Source: an uncultured Prevotella sp. (lineage in GTDB: Bacteria; Bacteroidota; Bacteroidia; Bacteroidales; Bacteroidaceae). Taken from it: a DNA stretch of 14,688 nucleotides. Both the position numbers and the translations under genes were made by a program. The stretch covers positions 1-14,688 of the forward strand of contig URJQ01000077.1 in NCBI GenBank assembly GCA_900548195.1, in the 5' to 3' direction. The number at the start of each line of letters is the position of its first letter. The stretch's first letter is position 1. Of this stretch, positions 1 through 7,459 are shown piece by piece. Under the pieces are notes generated by a model. The model searched no databases and was not told where the DNA came from. It saw only the letters and a program-made list of their open reading frames with translations.

Positions 1-23
1 TTTTCATATATGTGGGCTTGTGG

Positions 24-55
24 TTTTGTTGTCTTGTTGTCTTGTTGTTTTGTTG
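24..55. repeat. 8-bp tandem repeat, 4 copies
   Basis: Four perfectly phased octamers occur at 24-31, 32-39, 40-47 and 48-55. The unit is T(T/C)TTGTTG, with T/T/T in the outer copies and C in the two middle copies. It lies in the non-coding tail downstream of the leftward operon. No coding role is visible. It is the outermost of three different short tandem tracts in the first 171 bp. Confidence 0.8.
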
Positions 56-87
56 ATTGCAAGAAATCTCCACTGCGTCAGCGCGAT

Positions 88-115
88 TTTTCACTCTTCA
101 CTTTTCACTTTTCAC
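88..115. repeat. 7-bp tandem repeat (TTTTCAC), 4 copies
   Basis: Heptamers TTTTCAC, TCTTCAC, TTTTCAC and TTTTCAC occur at 88-94, 95-101, 102-108 and 109-115. The unit is unrelated to the neighbouring octamer and ATGAATT tracts. On the minus strand, the transcribed direction of the operon, it reads GTGAAAA. No convincing intrinsic terminator (GC-rich stem followed by a U-run) is seen between the operon stop codon and the window edge, so where transcription ends is unclear. Confidence 0.8.
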
Positions 116-131
116 TAAAGAACTAAGGATT

Positions 132-166
132 ATGAATTATGAATTATGAATTATGAATTATGAATT
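132..166. repeat. 7-bp tandem repeat (ATGAATT), 5 copies
   Basis: Five exact copies of ATGAATT fill 132-166 and end 5 bp before the stop codon of the lipoprotein gene (172-174). Read in the direction of transcription (minus strand) the unit is AATTCAT, the same unit and same sense orientation as the tract at the 3' end of clpA at the right edge of the window. Such low-complexity tracts are, from general knowledge, common between genes in Prevotella-like genomes; their function is not established. Confidence 0.9.
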
Positions 167-171
167 AAAAC

Positions 172-1839
172 TCATTGTTCTCCCAGATAGAAGAAGTACA
201 ATCTATTCTCATTCTCATACAGTTGCACGCCTATCGTGGCATCTGCCCTGTTCTCTGTGTTGATCCATGTCGTCTGGGTCTTATCCGGATTTGTGCTAAG
301 AAGATGGAATTCACCGTTCAGTTCCTCCTTCATGGCTTTCATATCCACATCATCATTGAGCACGAAGAAATACTTGCTGATGATGGAATTGTCAGACACG
401 ACGAAATACAGCTGCTTTGCATACTGGTTATCCATATCAAAGAATATCACGTTCTTGTAGGGATAGCCGCCTGGATACTTCGATTCAAAATCCGTCTTTG
501 TCATTCCCAATGCCGGGAGATACTGCTGGAACAAGGACGATGTTATCTCCTGTTGGTTCAGGTCATAGTACTCTATCCTGTTGTCATCACGATAATGGAA
601 GATGGAGTATGTGTAACCGCTGTTCTGATACAGGTCCGCCTTTTTTCCATTCAGGTCGATTTCCTGTATGAATTCATACCTTGAATTCAGATATTTTGTC
701 ACGTCCTCCGGAGAGACACCTTCCTTGCAGTGAACTGCAAACGAATTCATCAGCCTGCCTTTTCCACGGAAATAGAATGAGGCATAATCGAGATCCCAAT
801 CCGAATTCTCCGGTATGGCATACCTTACCGAGTCTTTTGCCTCCGCCAGAGGTTGCTGTCCGGTGAAGATAAGGTCGATATCAGCCCTTGATTTGGCAAA
901 CAGGACTGTGTAATCAGGTATGTTTACCGGTCTTTTCTGGAATATCAGCGTGTTGGTATCTTTCTTATATTGCGCCACGAAGATGGAAGCCGTCAAGCTC
1001 TTGTGGCTTGTGAACAGTCCCATCTCCGTATTGTAGAAATACTTGTCCTTCAGATAATTGATGATTTCTTCCTCGCTTATGCCGGCTTTGAAGAAGATTC
1101 CGAGTCCTACCACCACTCCATTCTCGATACTGAAGCCTACGTACTTTATCATGTCATGCGTAGTGTTGACGCCTGTATAGAAAGCATCTTTCTCCGTGAG
1201 TTCGTCTGGAGTGCCGAGCAGGTCTTTCATTTCTGCCACCGTCAGTCCTATTGCCTTGGTATAATCCATCCAGAGGTCATCGATGTCATTGCCTACCATC
1301 ACCTTGACATAAGTGCCCTGTGCATTCTTGAGATATACCGTTCCCTTCATACCATTCGACTTTGCAGTGGTTCCATCTATCGAAACTATGCGGGAGTCGG
1401 TGCTTTCCAGTCCGGAGCAAGGCAGTTCCGCCTCAGCGCCAAGGTCGAGATTGACGACATTGCTGATTCTGTACAGCACTGTCTTGCCAATCTTGTCTGA
1501 ATACAAAGTGATGGAATAATCAGGCTTGTAGTCAGTCAATGTGAAGTCACTAAACTGATTCTGACCCATCAGTTTATAGGTATATGTCAGTTTGTTGGCA
1601 TTGATCTCATATCTACCTTCCGTATGTGATGCCCTGTAATTATTGGCATACTTGTCATGGAATGTACCGTTCTCGGTATATTTGACCTCTTCATTCTCGA
1701 TAGGGTCATACCATAAACCTGCTATTTCCGAATAGCCTATCGTGGAATTTCCTTCTCCTGCATGATTACAATCTTCCTCACTGCACGATGAAAAGCCGAG
1801 GACTGTCGCTGCTGCGACTAAAAACAAATACTTTCTCAT
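172..1839 (-). CDS. Probable surface lipoprotein with triplicated C-terminal module
   Basis: A 555-residue protein with a lipoprotein signal peptide: hydrophobic residues 5-17 and Cys19 in the lipobox GFSSC. Residues 20-23 (SEED) are acidic, like the Bacteroidetes lipoprotein export signal, so surface exposure is likely. Residues ~37-125 (starting GLWYDP) look like a small lipocalin-like beta domain, and ~128-185 could be Ig-like. The rest holds three copies of one module (about 198-302, 310-427 and 441-552). Each has a beta pair around FSIENGVVVGLGIFF or its counterpart, a helix such as SEEEIINYLKDKY, and an ending of the form N-(L/I)-x-(F/Y)-(F/Y). I do not recognise a named family for this module. 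It is the last gene of the leftward operon, 27 bp after the PP2C gene. It may be an outer-surface output or sensor of that system (inference). The start is chosen by the signal peptide. Confidence 0.85.
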   Translation of the reverse strand: MRKYLFLVAAATVLGFSSCSEEDCNHAGEGNSTIGYSEIAGLWYDPIENEEVKYTENGTFHDKYANNYRASHTEGRYEINANKLTYTYKLMGQNQFSDFTLTDYKPDYSITLYSDKIGKTVLYRISNVVNLDLGAEAELPCSGLESTDSRIVSIDGTTAKSNGMKGTVYLKNAQGTYVKVMVGNDIDDLWMDYTKAIGLTVAEMKDLLGTPDELTEKDAFYTGVNTTHDMIKYVGFSIENGVVVGLGIFFKAGISEEEIINYLKDKYFYNTEMGLFTSHKSLTASIFVAQYKKDTNTLIFQKRPVNIPDYTVLFAKSRADIDLIFTGQQPLAEAKDSVRYAIPENSDWDLDYASFYFRGKGRLMNSFAVHCKEGVSPEDVTKYLNSRYEFIQEIDLNGKKADLYQNSGYTYSIFHYRDDNRIEYYDLNQQEITSSLFQQYLPALGMTKTDFESKYPGGYPYKNVIFFDMDNQYAKQLYFVVSDNSIISKYFFVLNDDVDMKAMKEELNGEFHLLSTNPDKTQTTWINTENRADATIGVQLYENENRLYFFYLGEQ

Positions 1840-1866
1840 TATATTTCTTGTTGTTATGATTACTCT

Positions 1867-3081
1867 TTAATTTGGTCGGGAAGAGTCTGATCCTGGCGCC
1901 GAACTTTCCTCCAAACCGTTTTCTTTACCGTTTTCTCCACCTGCTCCACTGCCTTTTCGATTGAGAATCTCATTGACGATGGCTTTCTCCAGAACTGCAT
2001 TTTCTTTGCTTCCGACTTCCTTTACGGCACCGGTTTCTATCATTCGGGGCACTTTACTTTGCCTTTTCTCCTGTCGTTTGACATTGGTCTTATTCTTCTT
2101 TACCGTGTCAGCCATAGCCGGAGGTTGGACTGGAGCGGACGTTTCTCTTCCAGCCCAGTTCCATCCAAACACGACAAGGAGGACGAGAAACGACAGTATC
2201 AGAATGCCATACAGCATCCTTCTGTCTGATTTAGGTTCGTCTGCTTCGCTTTGTTCCGCCTCATCAGCAGTGACAATCTGCAGCATTGCGATGGTGATAT
2301 TATCGCTTCCACCATGATCAAGAGCCATTTCCGTCAGTTGCTCCTTGCACTCCTGCAGATCGTCTGCATGGTCTTCCATGACTCTGTAAATCATGTTGTC
2401 GGTACAGACACCACACAGTCCGTCAGAGCAAAGCAAGATAACCTGACCTTCCTCCAAGGAAATCTCTGCTACATCAGCCTTCGCAGTCTGCGAATTGTCT
2501 CCCAGACTGCGGGTGATGATATTGCTGTTGGGATGGTTCATTGCTTCGATTTCCGTCAGTTGTCCCTCATCCACGAGTTGCTGAACATAGGAATGGTCCC
2601 TCGACAGCCTGCTGATGCTCCTGCCGGGCATTACTGCGTAAGCCCTGCTGTCGCCGAGCCATGCTATGTATGCCTTGCCGCCAATGATCCATGCCATGAT
2701 GATAGTGGAGCCGAGTCCTTCCGCTTCGGGATGCGTTTCACTGTAAGCCTTGACATTTTCGTCTGCCGTGGCGATTACTTTCCTGAGGAAAGCCTTGATA
2801 TTGGATGGCTTTGACAAGAGCTTGTCCGTCAGATACTGAGGTGAAAACATCTGCTGCACGGTATCGACAGCGATGGCACTTGCCACCTCTCCTGCATTCT
2901 GACCGCCCATACCGTCGGCTACTACGAGCAGACAACCACGCTCAGCAAGCGGAAAAGCCCGCTGATGGTCAGCAGGAACTATCCACTTGCTGGAGTTCAA
3001 GTCAGGACATACCGTGAAGTTGTCCTCGTTATTATCTCTCAAGCCGACATCTGTGCCAGCGAATAATCTGAAAGAAGTCAT
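1867..3081 (-). CDS. PP2C-family Ser/Thr phosphatase with one TM segment
   Basis: A 404-residue protein that should remove phosphate from Ser/Thr residues in a metal-dependent reaction, opposing the two kinases of the operon. The PP2C (PPM) motifs run in order: NEDN with Asp20, VADGMGG with Asp56, GLGST 122-126, WLGDSRAY 141-148, LSRDHS 159-164, ITRSLG 189-194, LCSDGL with Asp220, and HGGSDNITI with Asp260/Asn261. All expected metal ligands appear present. A single hydrophobic segment at ~290-308 follows the catalytic domain. The catalytic domain is therefore cytoplasmic and the last ~95 residues, low-complexity and rich in K, E, G and S, should be periplasmic. That tail matches no domain I recognise. 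The gene starts 8 bp after the stop of the upstream gene, so translational coupling is likely. The family call is secure; targets are unknown. Confidence 0.95.
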   Translation of the reverse strand: MTSFRLFAGTDVGLRDNNEDNFTVCPDLNSSKWIVPADHQRAFPLAERGCLLVVADGMGGQNAGEVASAIAVDTVQQMFSPQYLTDKLLSKPSNIKAFLRKVIATADENVKAYSETHPEAEGLGSTIIMAWIIGGKAYIAWLGDSRAYAVMPGRSISRLSRDHSYVQQLVDEGQLTEIEAMNHPNSNIITRSLGDNSQTAKADVAEISLEEGQVILLCSDGLCGVCTDNMIYRVMEDHADDLQECKEQLTEMALDHGGSDNITIAMLQIVTADEAEQSEADEPKSDRRMLYGILILSFLVLLVVFGWNWAGRETSAPVQPPAMADTVKKNKTNVKRQEKRQSKVPRMIETGAVKEVGSKENAVLEKAIVNEILNRKGSGAGGENGKENGLEESSAPGSDSSRPN

Positions 3082-3089
3082 ACTGTTGT

Positions 3090-3992
3090 CTATTTGGTTG
3101 GTGTCGGTTCAGCAGGGTCTGCCTCTGCTTTCTGCTTCTTCTTTTTCTTCCTGTCCGTATTTTCCTGCTTTGCAGTCTCGGCTGCCGGGCTGTCAGTCAC
3201 ATCTTCCGATTCCTTGTCGTCTGCAAACAACTGCAGCATCCACTTTGACTTCTCGCCCTTCACCGCTATACCTGCCAGCATCATCTTGACGACTCCGCCC
3301 TTCTCATACTTCGGAACGACGAACAGTCCGCCAATTACTTTGCCTTCATCTTTTGGCGATACAGGAGTCAACGTGCTGTCAGCCCGGACTATAGCCTTGT
3401 GGAATGACTGCCTCAAATCCACGGTCATAGCACTGTCCTGCGCATTGGTGCCGGAGTAAGCCCACAGCATGAAGCCTTTCTTCTCGCCGAGGGCATTGTC
3501 CACCACCAGTCCGAAATCGCTCTGAAGGTCCTGGTGCAGCCAGAGGCTCCTGTCGGCATTGACGGCTGAGATGTAATCGGTGCCGAAATCAAGTTCCAGA
3601 GGTTTATACACGCTGTCACTGATCTGCCGCTGATAAGTCCAGAAATATTCCGGCTTGTATTTGCCGTCTGCATTGACACGTTCATAGTCTGCATCTCCTT
3701 TCCACGGCTCCACCACAGCACCGGTCACATACATTCCCCCTGAGACCTTGATGCCAAGAGAGAATGTTTCGCCATAATAAGGTCTGTTACTCTTGCCATA
3801 CGTCTTGCCCTGACGCTCCAGACGATACTGCTGACGGACGATGAAGAGATGGGGGGAAACCGCATCTTTCACCACATTGATGTTCTCACCGGCTTCCGCC
3901 CTCTTGCCCAGCAGCTCAGCAATGCTGATCTGCGCCATACATGGCACTGCACACAAGGCGAGGACCAGCCATAAGATTACTTTCCTTTTCAT
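3090..3992 (-). CDS. Secreted protein of unknown function with Lys-rich tail
   Basis: A 300-residue protein with a type I signal peptide: MKRK, hydrophobic residues 5-18, and predicted cleavage after CMA (residue 21) before Gln22. Cys18 is preceded by Pro, so it does not make a good lipobox. The mature part (~22-255) looks like an alpha/beta or mainly beta protein with many aromatic residues. It ends in a low-complexity tail (from ~258) with a KKKKKQK cluster and Pro/Ala-rich residues. I recognise no family. It lies 5 bp downstream of the FHA-protease gene and 8 bp upstream of the PP2C gene, so it is almost certainly co-transcribed with them. A periplasmic substrate or partner of the protease is one reasonable guess, but nothing in the sequence proves it. 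Confidence 0.8.
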   Translation of the reverse strand: MKRKVILWLVLALCAVPCMAQISIAELLGKRAEAGENINVVKDAVSPHLFIVRQQYRLERQGKTYGKSNRPYYGETFSLGIKVSGGMYVTGAVVEPWKGDADYERVNADGKYKPEYFWTYQRQISDSVYKPLELDFGTDYISAVNADRSLWLHQDLQSDFGLVVDNALGEKKGFMLWAYSGTNAQDSAMTVDLRQSFHKAIVRADSTLTPVSPKDEGKVIGGLFVVPKYEKGGVVKMMLAGIAVKGEKSKWMLQLFADDKESEDVTDSPAAETAKQENTDRKKKKKQKAEADPAEPTPTK

Positions 3993-3997
3993 AAGCT

Positions 3998-5479
3998 TTA
4001 CTGAATATTTGACATTGGAACCAGATGGTTATACACTTCCGAATCCGTATCTCCACGGCTTACCACTCCTACCACATAGGCGGTATTGTTCCTGATCGTG
4101 AATACCGGTCCGCCAGAGTTTCCTTTCTCCACGCCCTGGTTTACCATGATGCAGCGACTCGAATTGAGTCCGTCGCGCGACACTTTCAACTGGTTGTAGA
4201 TAGGCTCGATATTGCTTTTGCCGTCACCGATGCCTTTGCCTTTTGGGAAACCGAGCATATGCACTGAGCTTCCTGCCTTCAAGCTGGAAGATGCTGCGCC
4301 CGCATTGTGGAACGCACCTTTCTGACCTACATAAGCCACAGCCCAGTCATTGCCCAATGATGCCATCGTTCCGATTGCTATTTCCGCTGTCAATGTGATA
4401 TCCTGACCTTCAACAGTCTGCGTTATACTGTAATCACTGTCGTAGCTGCGATCCACCTTGAATGATGAATTCTTGAGCTTGAAGCCCTTGTTTTCACAGT
4501 TCACTGCCGTGATAACCGCATACACCTGGAACTCGTCCAGCACCTTGGAGAGCGCATAGTAACGCCATATTGTTCCCGTGGTGTAAAGCCATGGCTCCAC
4601 GCAATGGCGGGCTGTGATGAATCTTCCGTCGGTAGTGAGGAAACCGGTACCTATACTGGTCTCTTTTTCCTCCACTTTACCATCGACGACGCAATAGACA
4701 TCCGTCTGTATGGCATAAACGGAAGGCTTTACCTGTGAAAGGATTTTGGTGACAGTAGGTTCGGGGGTAATGCCTCCACCTCCATAGACTGTCCTCACAG
4801 TGGGCTTGACATTCTTGAGCGAATCTATCTTTCTACGGTCGTTTTCCATATCCTTGCTCAGCTTTGCAAGGAGTGCCTTCTTCGCCTTGTTGTCTTTCCA
4901 GAGGTCTGCTATCTCCACTCCCTGACTGTGGATGACATATCCCGAACCAGCTGCAAGCAGCAGAATCAGGACGAACATGCAGGCTATCGCCGTCTTGTAA
5001 GGACGCAAAGCCTGCTTGCGGAACAGTTCGAGACGCTCCGAAATCTTGATACTTGACACCAGACTCTGCTTGCCCTGCGGCACGATGAATCCCAGACGCG
5101 GACCTCCCACCGAGAGCTGTATCTCGTCGCCATTCTCCAAATACCATTCCGTAGCGATGGCACGACCGTTGAGAAATGTGGAGTTGGTCTGTGACAACTG
5201 CACCAGTTTCCATCTATCACCTTCCCTTACGATGGCTGCATGACGACGGCTGACCGTAGGACAGGTCTCATCATCGAAGCGGACCTGGCAGTTTCGGTCA
5301 CGTCCCAGCTCTGCCTGGTCGATGATAATCTTCTGCGGCTCTCCTGCCTTATGATACTTGGTGGCCTCCCTATGCTCAAGGATGTAGTAGCGGCGGCCGT
5401 TGCCATTGAACAGCGCACTTACTCCGGCTCCTACCGATCCACGAAGTGTACGCTTATATTGAACTGTCTTATTTTCCAT
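3998..5479 (-). CDS. FHA domain, TM segment and periplasmic trypsin-like serine protease
   Basis: A 493-residue protein that combines three parts. The N-terminal FHA domain (~45-135) has the phospho-threonine-binding residues: GRD at 59-61, SRRH at 77-80, Asn100 and NG at 104-105. A TM helix follows at ~163-184, then a charged, probably coiled-coil stretch (~188-223) and a Pro/Gly-rich linker. The C-terminal ~245-493 is a trypsin-like (S1/HtrA-type) protease with a complete triad: His292 in TARHC, Asp378 in GNDWA, and Ser455 in GNSGGP. No PDZ domain follows. The FHA domain should be in the cytoplasm and the protease in the periplasm, so phosphorylation inside could be coupled to proteolysis outside (inference). 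The gene lies 17 bp downstream of the FHA-kinase gene, a likely source of the phospho-threonine it reads. Confidence 0.93.
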   Translation of the reverse strand: MENKTVQYKRTLRGSVGAGVSALFNGNGRRYYILEHREATKYHKAGEPQKIIIDQAELGRDRNCQVRFDDETCPTVSRRHAAIVREGDRWKLVQLSQTNSTFLNGRAIATEWYLENGDEIQLSVGGPRLGFIVPQGKQSLVSSIKISERLELFRKQALRPYKTAIACMFVLILLLAAGSGYVIHSQGVEIADLWKDNKAKKALLAKLSKDMENDRRKIDSLKNVKPTVRTVYGGGGITPEPTVTKILSQVKPSVYAIQTDVYCVVDGKVEEKETSIGTGFLTTDGRFITARHCVEPWLYTTGTIWRYYALSKVLDEFQVYAVITAVNCENKGFKLKNSSFKVDRSYDSDYSITQTVEGQDITLTAEIAIGTMASLGNDWAVAYVGQKGAFHNAGAASSSLKAGSSVHMLGFPKGKGIGDGKSNIEPIYNQLKVSRDGLNSSRCIMVNQGVEKGNSGGPVFTIRNNTAYVVGVVSRGDTDSEVYNHLVPMSNIQ

Positions 5480-5496
5480 ATTATCCGTATTTTTGA

Positions 5497-6774
5497 TTAT
5501 TCTACTTTTAGTTTGTATTCTCCCGCAGTGATGATGTCACCGGTAAAGAGCCTGATACCCTCCAAGGGCACTGGCGTGGCATTGATGTAAGTGCCGTTGG
5601 TGGAAGTGACCCAGCGCCTTTCTTCTTTCTGCCATTGACCGTCACGGATGGTCCAGAATGTACCGTCTTCCGACTTTTCCAGAGTGAAATGATAACGCGA
5701 GACGTAAGAGCTGTCCGTGGAATGCAATATGATGTCATTGTCTTTCTCACGGCCTACGTGCAGCATTCGCCTTCTTCCGCTCAGGAGTGAGAGCAGATGA
5801 AAGCGTTCGCCGAGATTGTCTCCCTGCGACACTACCACAGACGATATGTTCGCCTTGCGTGAAAGCCGTTCGCTCACCATCATCTGTTCCACCGGTCCCA
5901 CCATCGACTTCATGTCCTGAAGCACGTCAATGACACTCTGATAGCGGTCCTTCTGGTTTGGTTCGAGGCAGCGTCCGATGACCGGAGTCCATTCCTCTCC
6001 ATCCTTCACGCACCTGAGTCTGTCCCTGTCCCATCTGCCTTGCTTGGCAAGGTTGATGTAGGCAGGAAAGTCTTCCACGCTCTCGATGTCACCGAAAGGA
6101 AACGACCCGCCCGTCAATACCTCATACATCATGACGCCAAATGACCATATATCAACCGTGGGCAGATAGGTGATACCTCCGCCTGCCTTGAAGTAAATCT
6201 CCGGCGACATATATAGAGGTGTGCCGAAAGCCTGCTTCGGCTTCTTCTTCCACCAGCCCACTTCCGACATTCTCTTTGCCTTGTCCATCTCGCCCACCAC
6301 TCCGAAGTCCGTCAATGCGGCTTTACCGTTCTGACGTAGCAGCACGTTCTCGGGCTTGAGGTCACGATGCACCTTGCCTTCCCTATGCAGAGCGTAGAGT
6401 CCTTTCAGGATATCCTGGGCATACTTGGCTGTCATGGCAGGGTCCTGAGTGGCAAATCTGGAGAAATCACCTTTCGGACAGTATTCCATCAGAATGTAAG
6501 GGTTTCCCTGCACTATGCCGAATTCGAGACTATGCACAAGGTAATCGCTGGAGATGCGCATCACCTTGTACTCCTGCTCGAACCTTCTAATCAGATTCTC
6601 ATGCAGTTCTCCCATTATCTCCCATAGCCTCAATATCTTCAGAGCGAAGATGCTGCCGTGGAGATCCTCCACCTTATACACATCACCATACGATCCACTG
6701 CCAATCCTTCCGATGACTTTATATTTGCCATCTATCAGATCTCCCTCGCTGATATTCAGATGATATGCTATCAT
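5497..6774 (-). CDS. Soluble Hanks-type Ser/Thr protein kinase with C-terminal FHA domain
   Basis: A 425-residue protein from the chosen start. The kinase domain (~18-290) has the Gly-rich loop GSGSYGDV (25-32), Lys46 in ALK, catalytic loop HRDLKPEN (136-143), DFG (156-158), the APE-equivalent SPE (190-192) and DIWSFG (208-213), so it should be an active RD kinase. An FHA domain (~325-425) shows GRE (341-343), SRYH (359-362) and STNGTYIN (391-398). No TM helix is seen, so the protein is cytoplasmic. A longer frame begins at 6819, but it would overlap the upstream gene by 32 bp and add 15 residues unlike a kinase N-terminus. The ATG at 6774 lies 13 bp after the upstream stop with a GCAGGGACGGA purine-rich stretch before it, so I use that. 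The FHA domain may bind the zinc-ribbon protein or the other kinase. Confidence 0.93.
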   Translation of the reverse strand: MIAYHLNISEGDLIDGKYKVIGRIGSGSYGDVYKVEDLHGSIFALKILRLWEIMGELHENLIRRFEQEYKVMRISSDYLVHSLEFGIVQGNPYILMEYCPKGDFSRFATQDPAMTAKYAQDILKGLYALHREGKVHRDLKPENVLLRQNGKAALTDFGVVGEMDKAKRMSEVGWWKKKPKQAFGTPLYMSPEIYFKAGGGITYLPTVDIWSFGVMMYEVLTGGSFPFGDIESVEDFPAYINLAKQGRWDRDRLRCVKDGEEWTPVIGRCLEPNQKDRYQSVIDVLQDMKSMVGPVEQMMVSERLSRKANISSVVVSQGDNLGERFHLLSLLSGRRRMLHVGREKDNDIILHSTDSSYVSRYHFTLEKSEDGTFWTIRDGQWQKEERRWVTSTNGTYINATPVPLEGIRLFTGDIITAGEYKLKVE

Positions 6775-6787
6775 ATTCCGTCCCTGC

Positions 6788-7453
6788 TTACTTGTCAAAG
6801 CGATACAACTGGTTGCCAAGGAGTATCAGACTTCCGCTCTTCAGCTCTATCTGGCTGGATGCCTGCACGAAAGTGGTCTGGTATTCGCTCTTGTCCTCGA
6901 TACTCCATTTGCCGTCCTTGAAGCTGACCATGGCTTGCTGACGGGATGTGATGGTAGGATTCTTCGGATCTGTATTGTCACGGTTGAGCATGATTTCATT
7001 CCCTTCATAGGCTATCGCTCCGCCTTCCGGCTGGCCGGTCTCCTCGGATATGGGCGTGAGAGTAAACCTCTGCTCTTTCTCGCCCTTTCTCTGCGGGCGC
7101 ATTGTCTTGCGTGCATCGAAATGACTGGTAGGGCATGACGGCTCGGCAACGACCTGTGCTGCCGGCTGTTTCTCCTCGGAAATGTAACCGCAGTTGGCAC
7201 ATTCGCCGTTGCGCAGGGTGAAACCGCACTCCGGACACACAGCCGCAGCCTGCGCCGCAGGCTGTCCCGGCTGCATCATGTTCTCCCTCATGGTGGCTTT
7301 AGGATTGGATGAAGCGAAGCTCAGCCCGTCTGTCTGAGGCCTCTGGGCATTGGTAAAACTGTCAGCCGACCTGTTTTCCTCCAGCGGCTTGTTGCATTTC
7401 TCACAATGGTCTTTTCCTTCCGGATTGTCCCATCCACAAAATTGGCATCTCAT
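6788..7453 (-). CDS. Double zinc-ribbon protein with degenerate FHA-like C-terminus
   Basis: A 221-residue cytoplasmic protein with no signal peptide or TM helix. Two Cys4 zinc ribbons are clear: C3-x2-C6 with C17-x2-C20, and C73-x2-C76 with C85-x2-C88. Flexible linkers follow each. Residues ~128-221 resemble an FHA fold (LNRDN at 156-160, TSRQQAMV at 169-176, and a closing strand SLILLGNQLYRF), but the SRxH His is replaced by Gln173 and the NG pair is missing. Phospho-peptide binding is therefore doubtful. Each linker carries a (K/R)-(A/K)-T-M-R motif, with Thr54 and Thr117, which look like kinase target sites and possible ligands for the FHA domains encoded next door (inference). It lies 6 bp after the BACON-barrel gene and 13 bp before the FHA-kinase gene. 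A scaffold or kinase-substrate role is most likely. Confidence 0.88.
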   Translation of the reverse strand: MRCQFCGWDNPEGKDHCEKCNKPLEENRSADSFTNAQRPQTDGLSFASSNPKATMRENMMQPGQPAAQAAAVCPECGFTLRNGECANCGYISEEKQPAAQVVAEPSCPTSHFDARKTMRPQRKGEKEQRFTLTPISEETGQPEGGAIAYEGNEIMLNRDNTDPKNPTITSRQQAMVSFKDGKWSIEDKSEYQTTFVQASSQIELKSGSLILLGNQLYRFDK

Positions 7454-7459
7454 ATTCTT

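Noticed and set aside
175..684. Plus-strand 169-codon frame antisense to the lipoprotein gene
   Set aside because: It is a shadow of the minus-strand gene, which has a signal peptide and a repeated domain structure.
6775..6819. Longer N-terminus for the FHA-kinase starting at 6819
   Set aside because: It overlaps the upstream zinc-ribbon gene by 32 bp and adds residues unlike a kinase start; the ATG at 6774 is 13 bp after that gene's stop with a purine-rich stretch before it.
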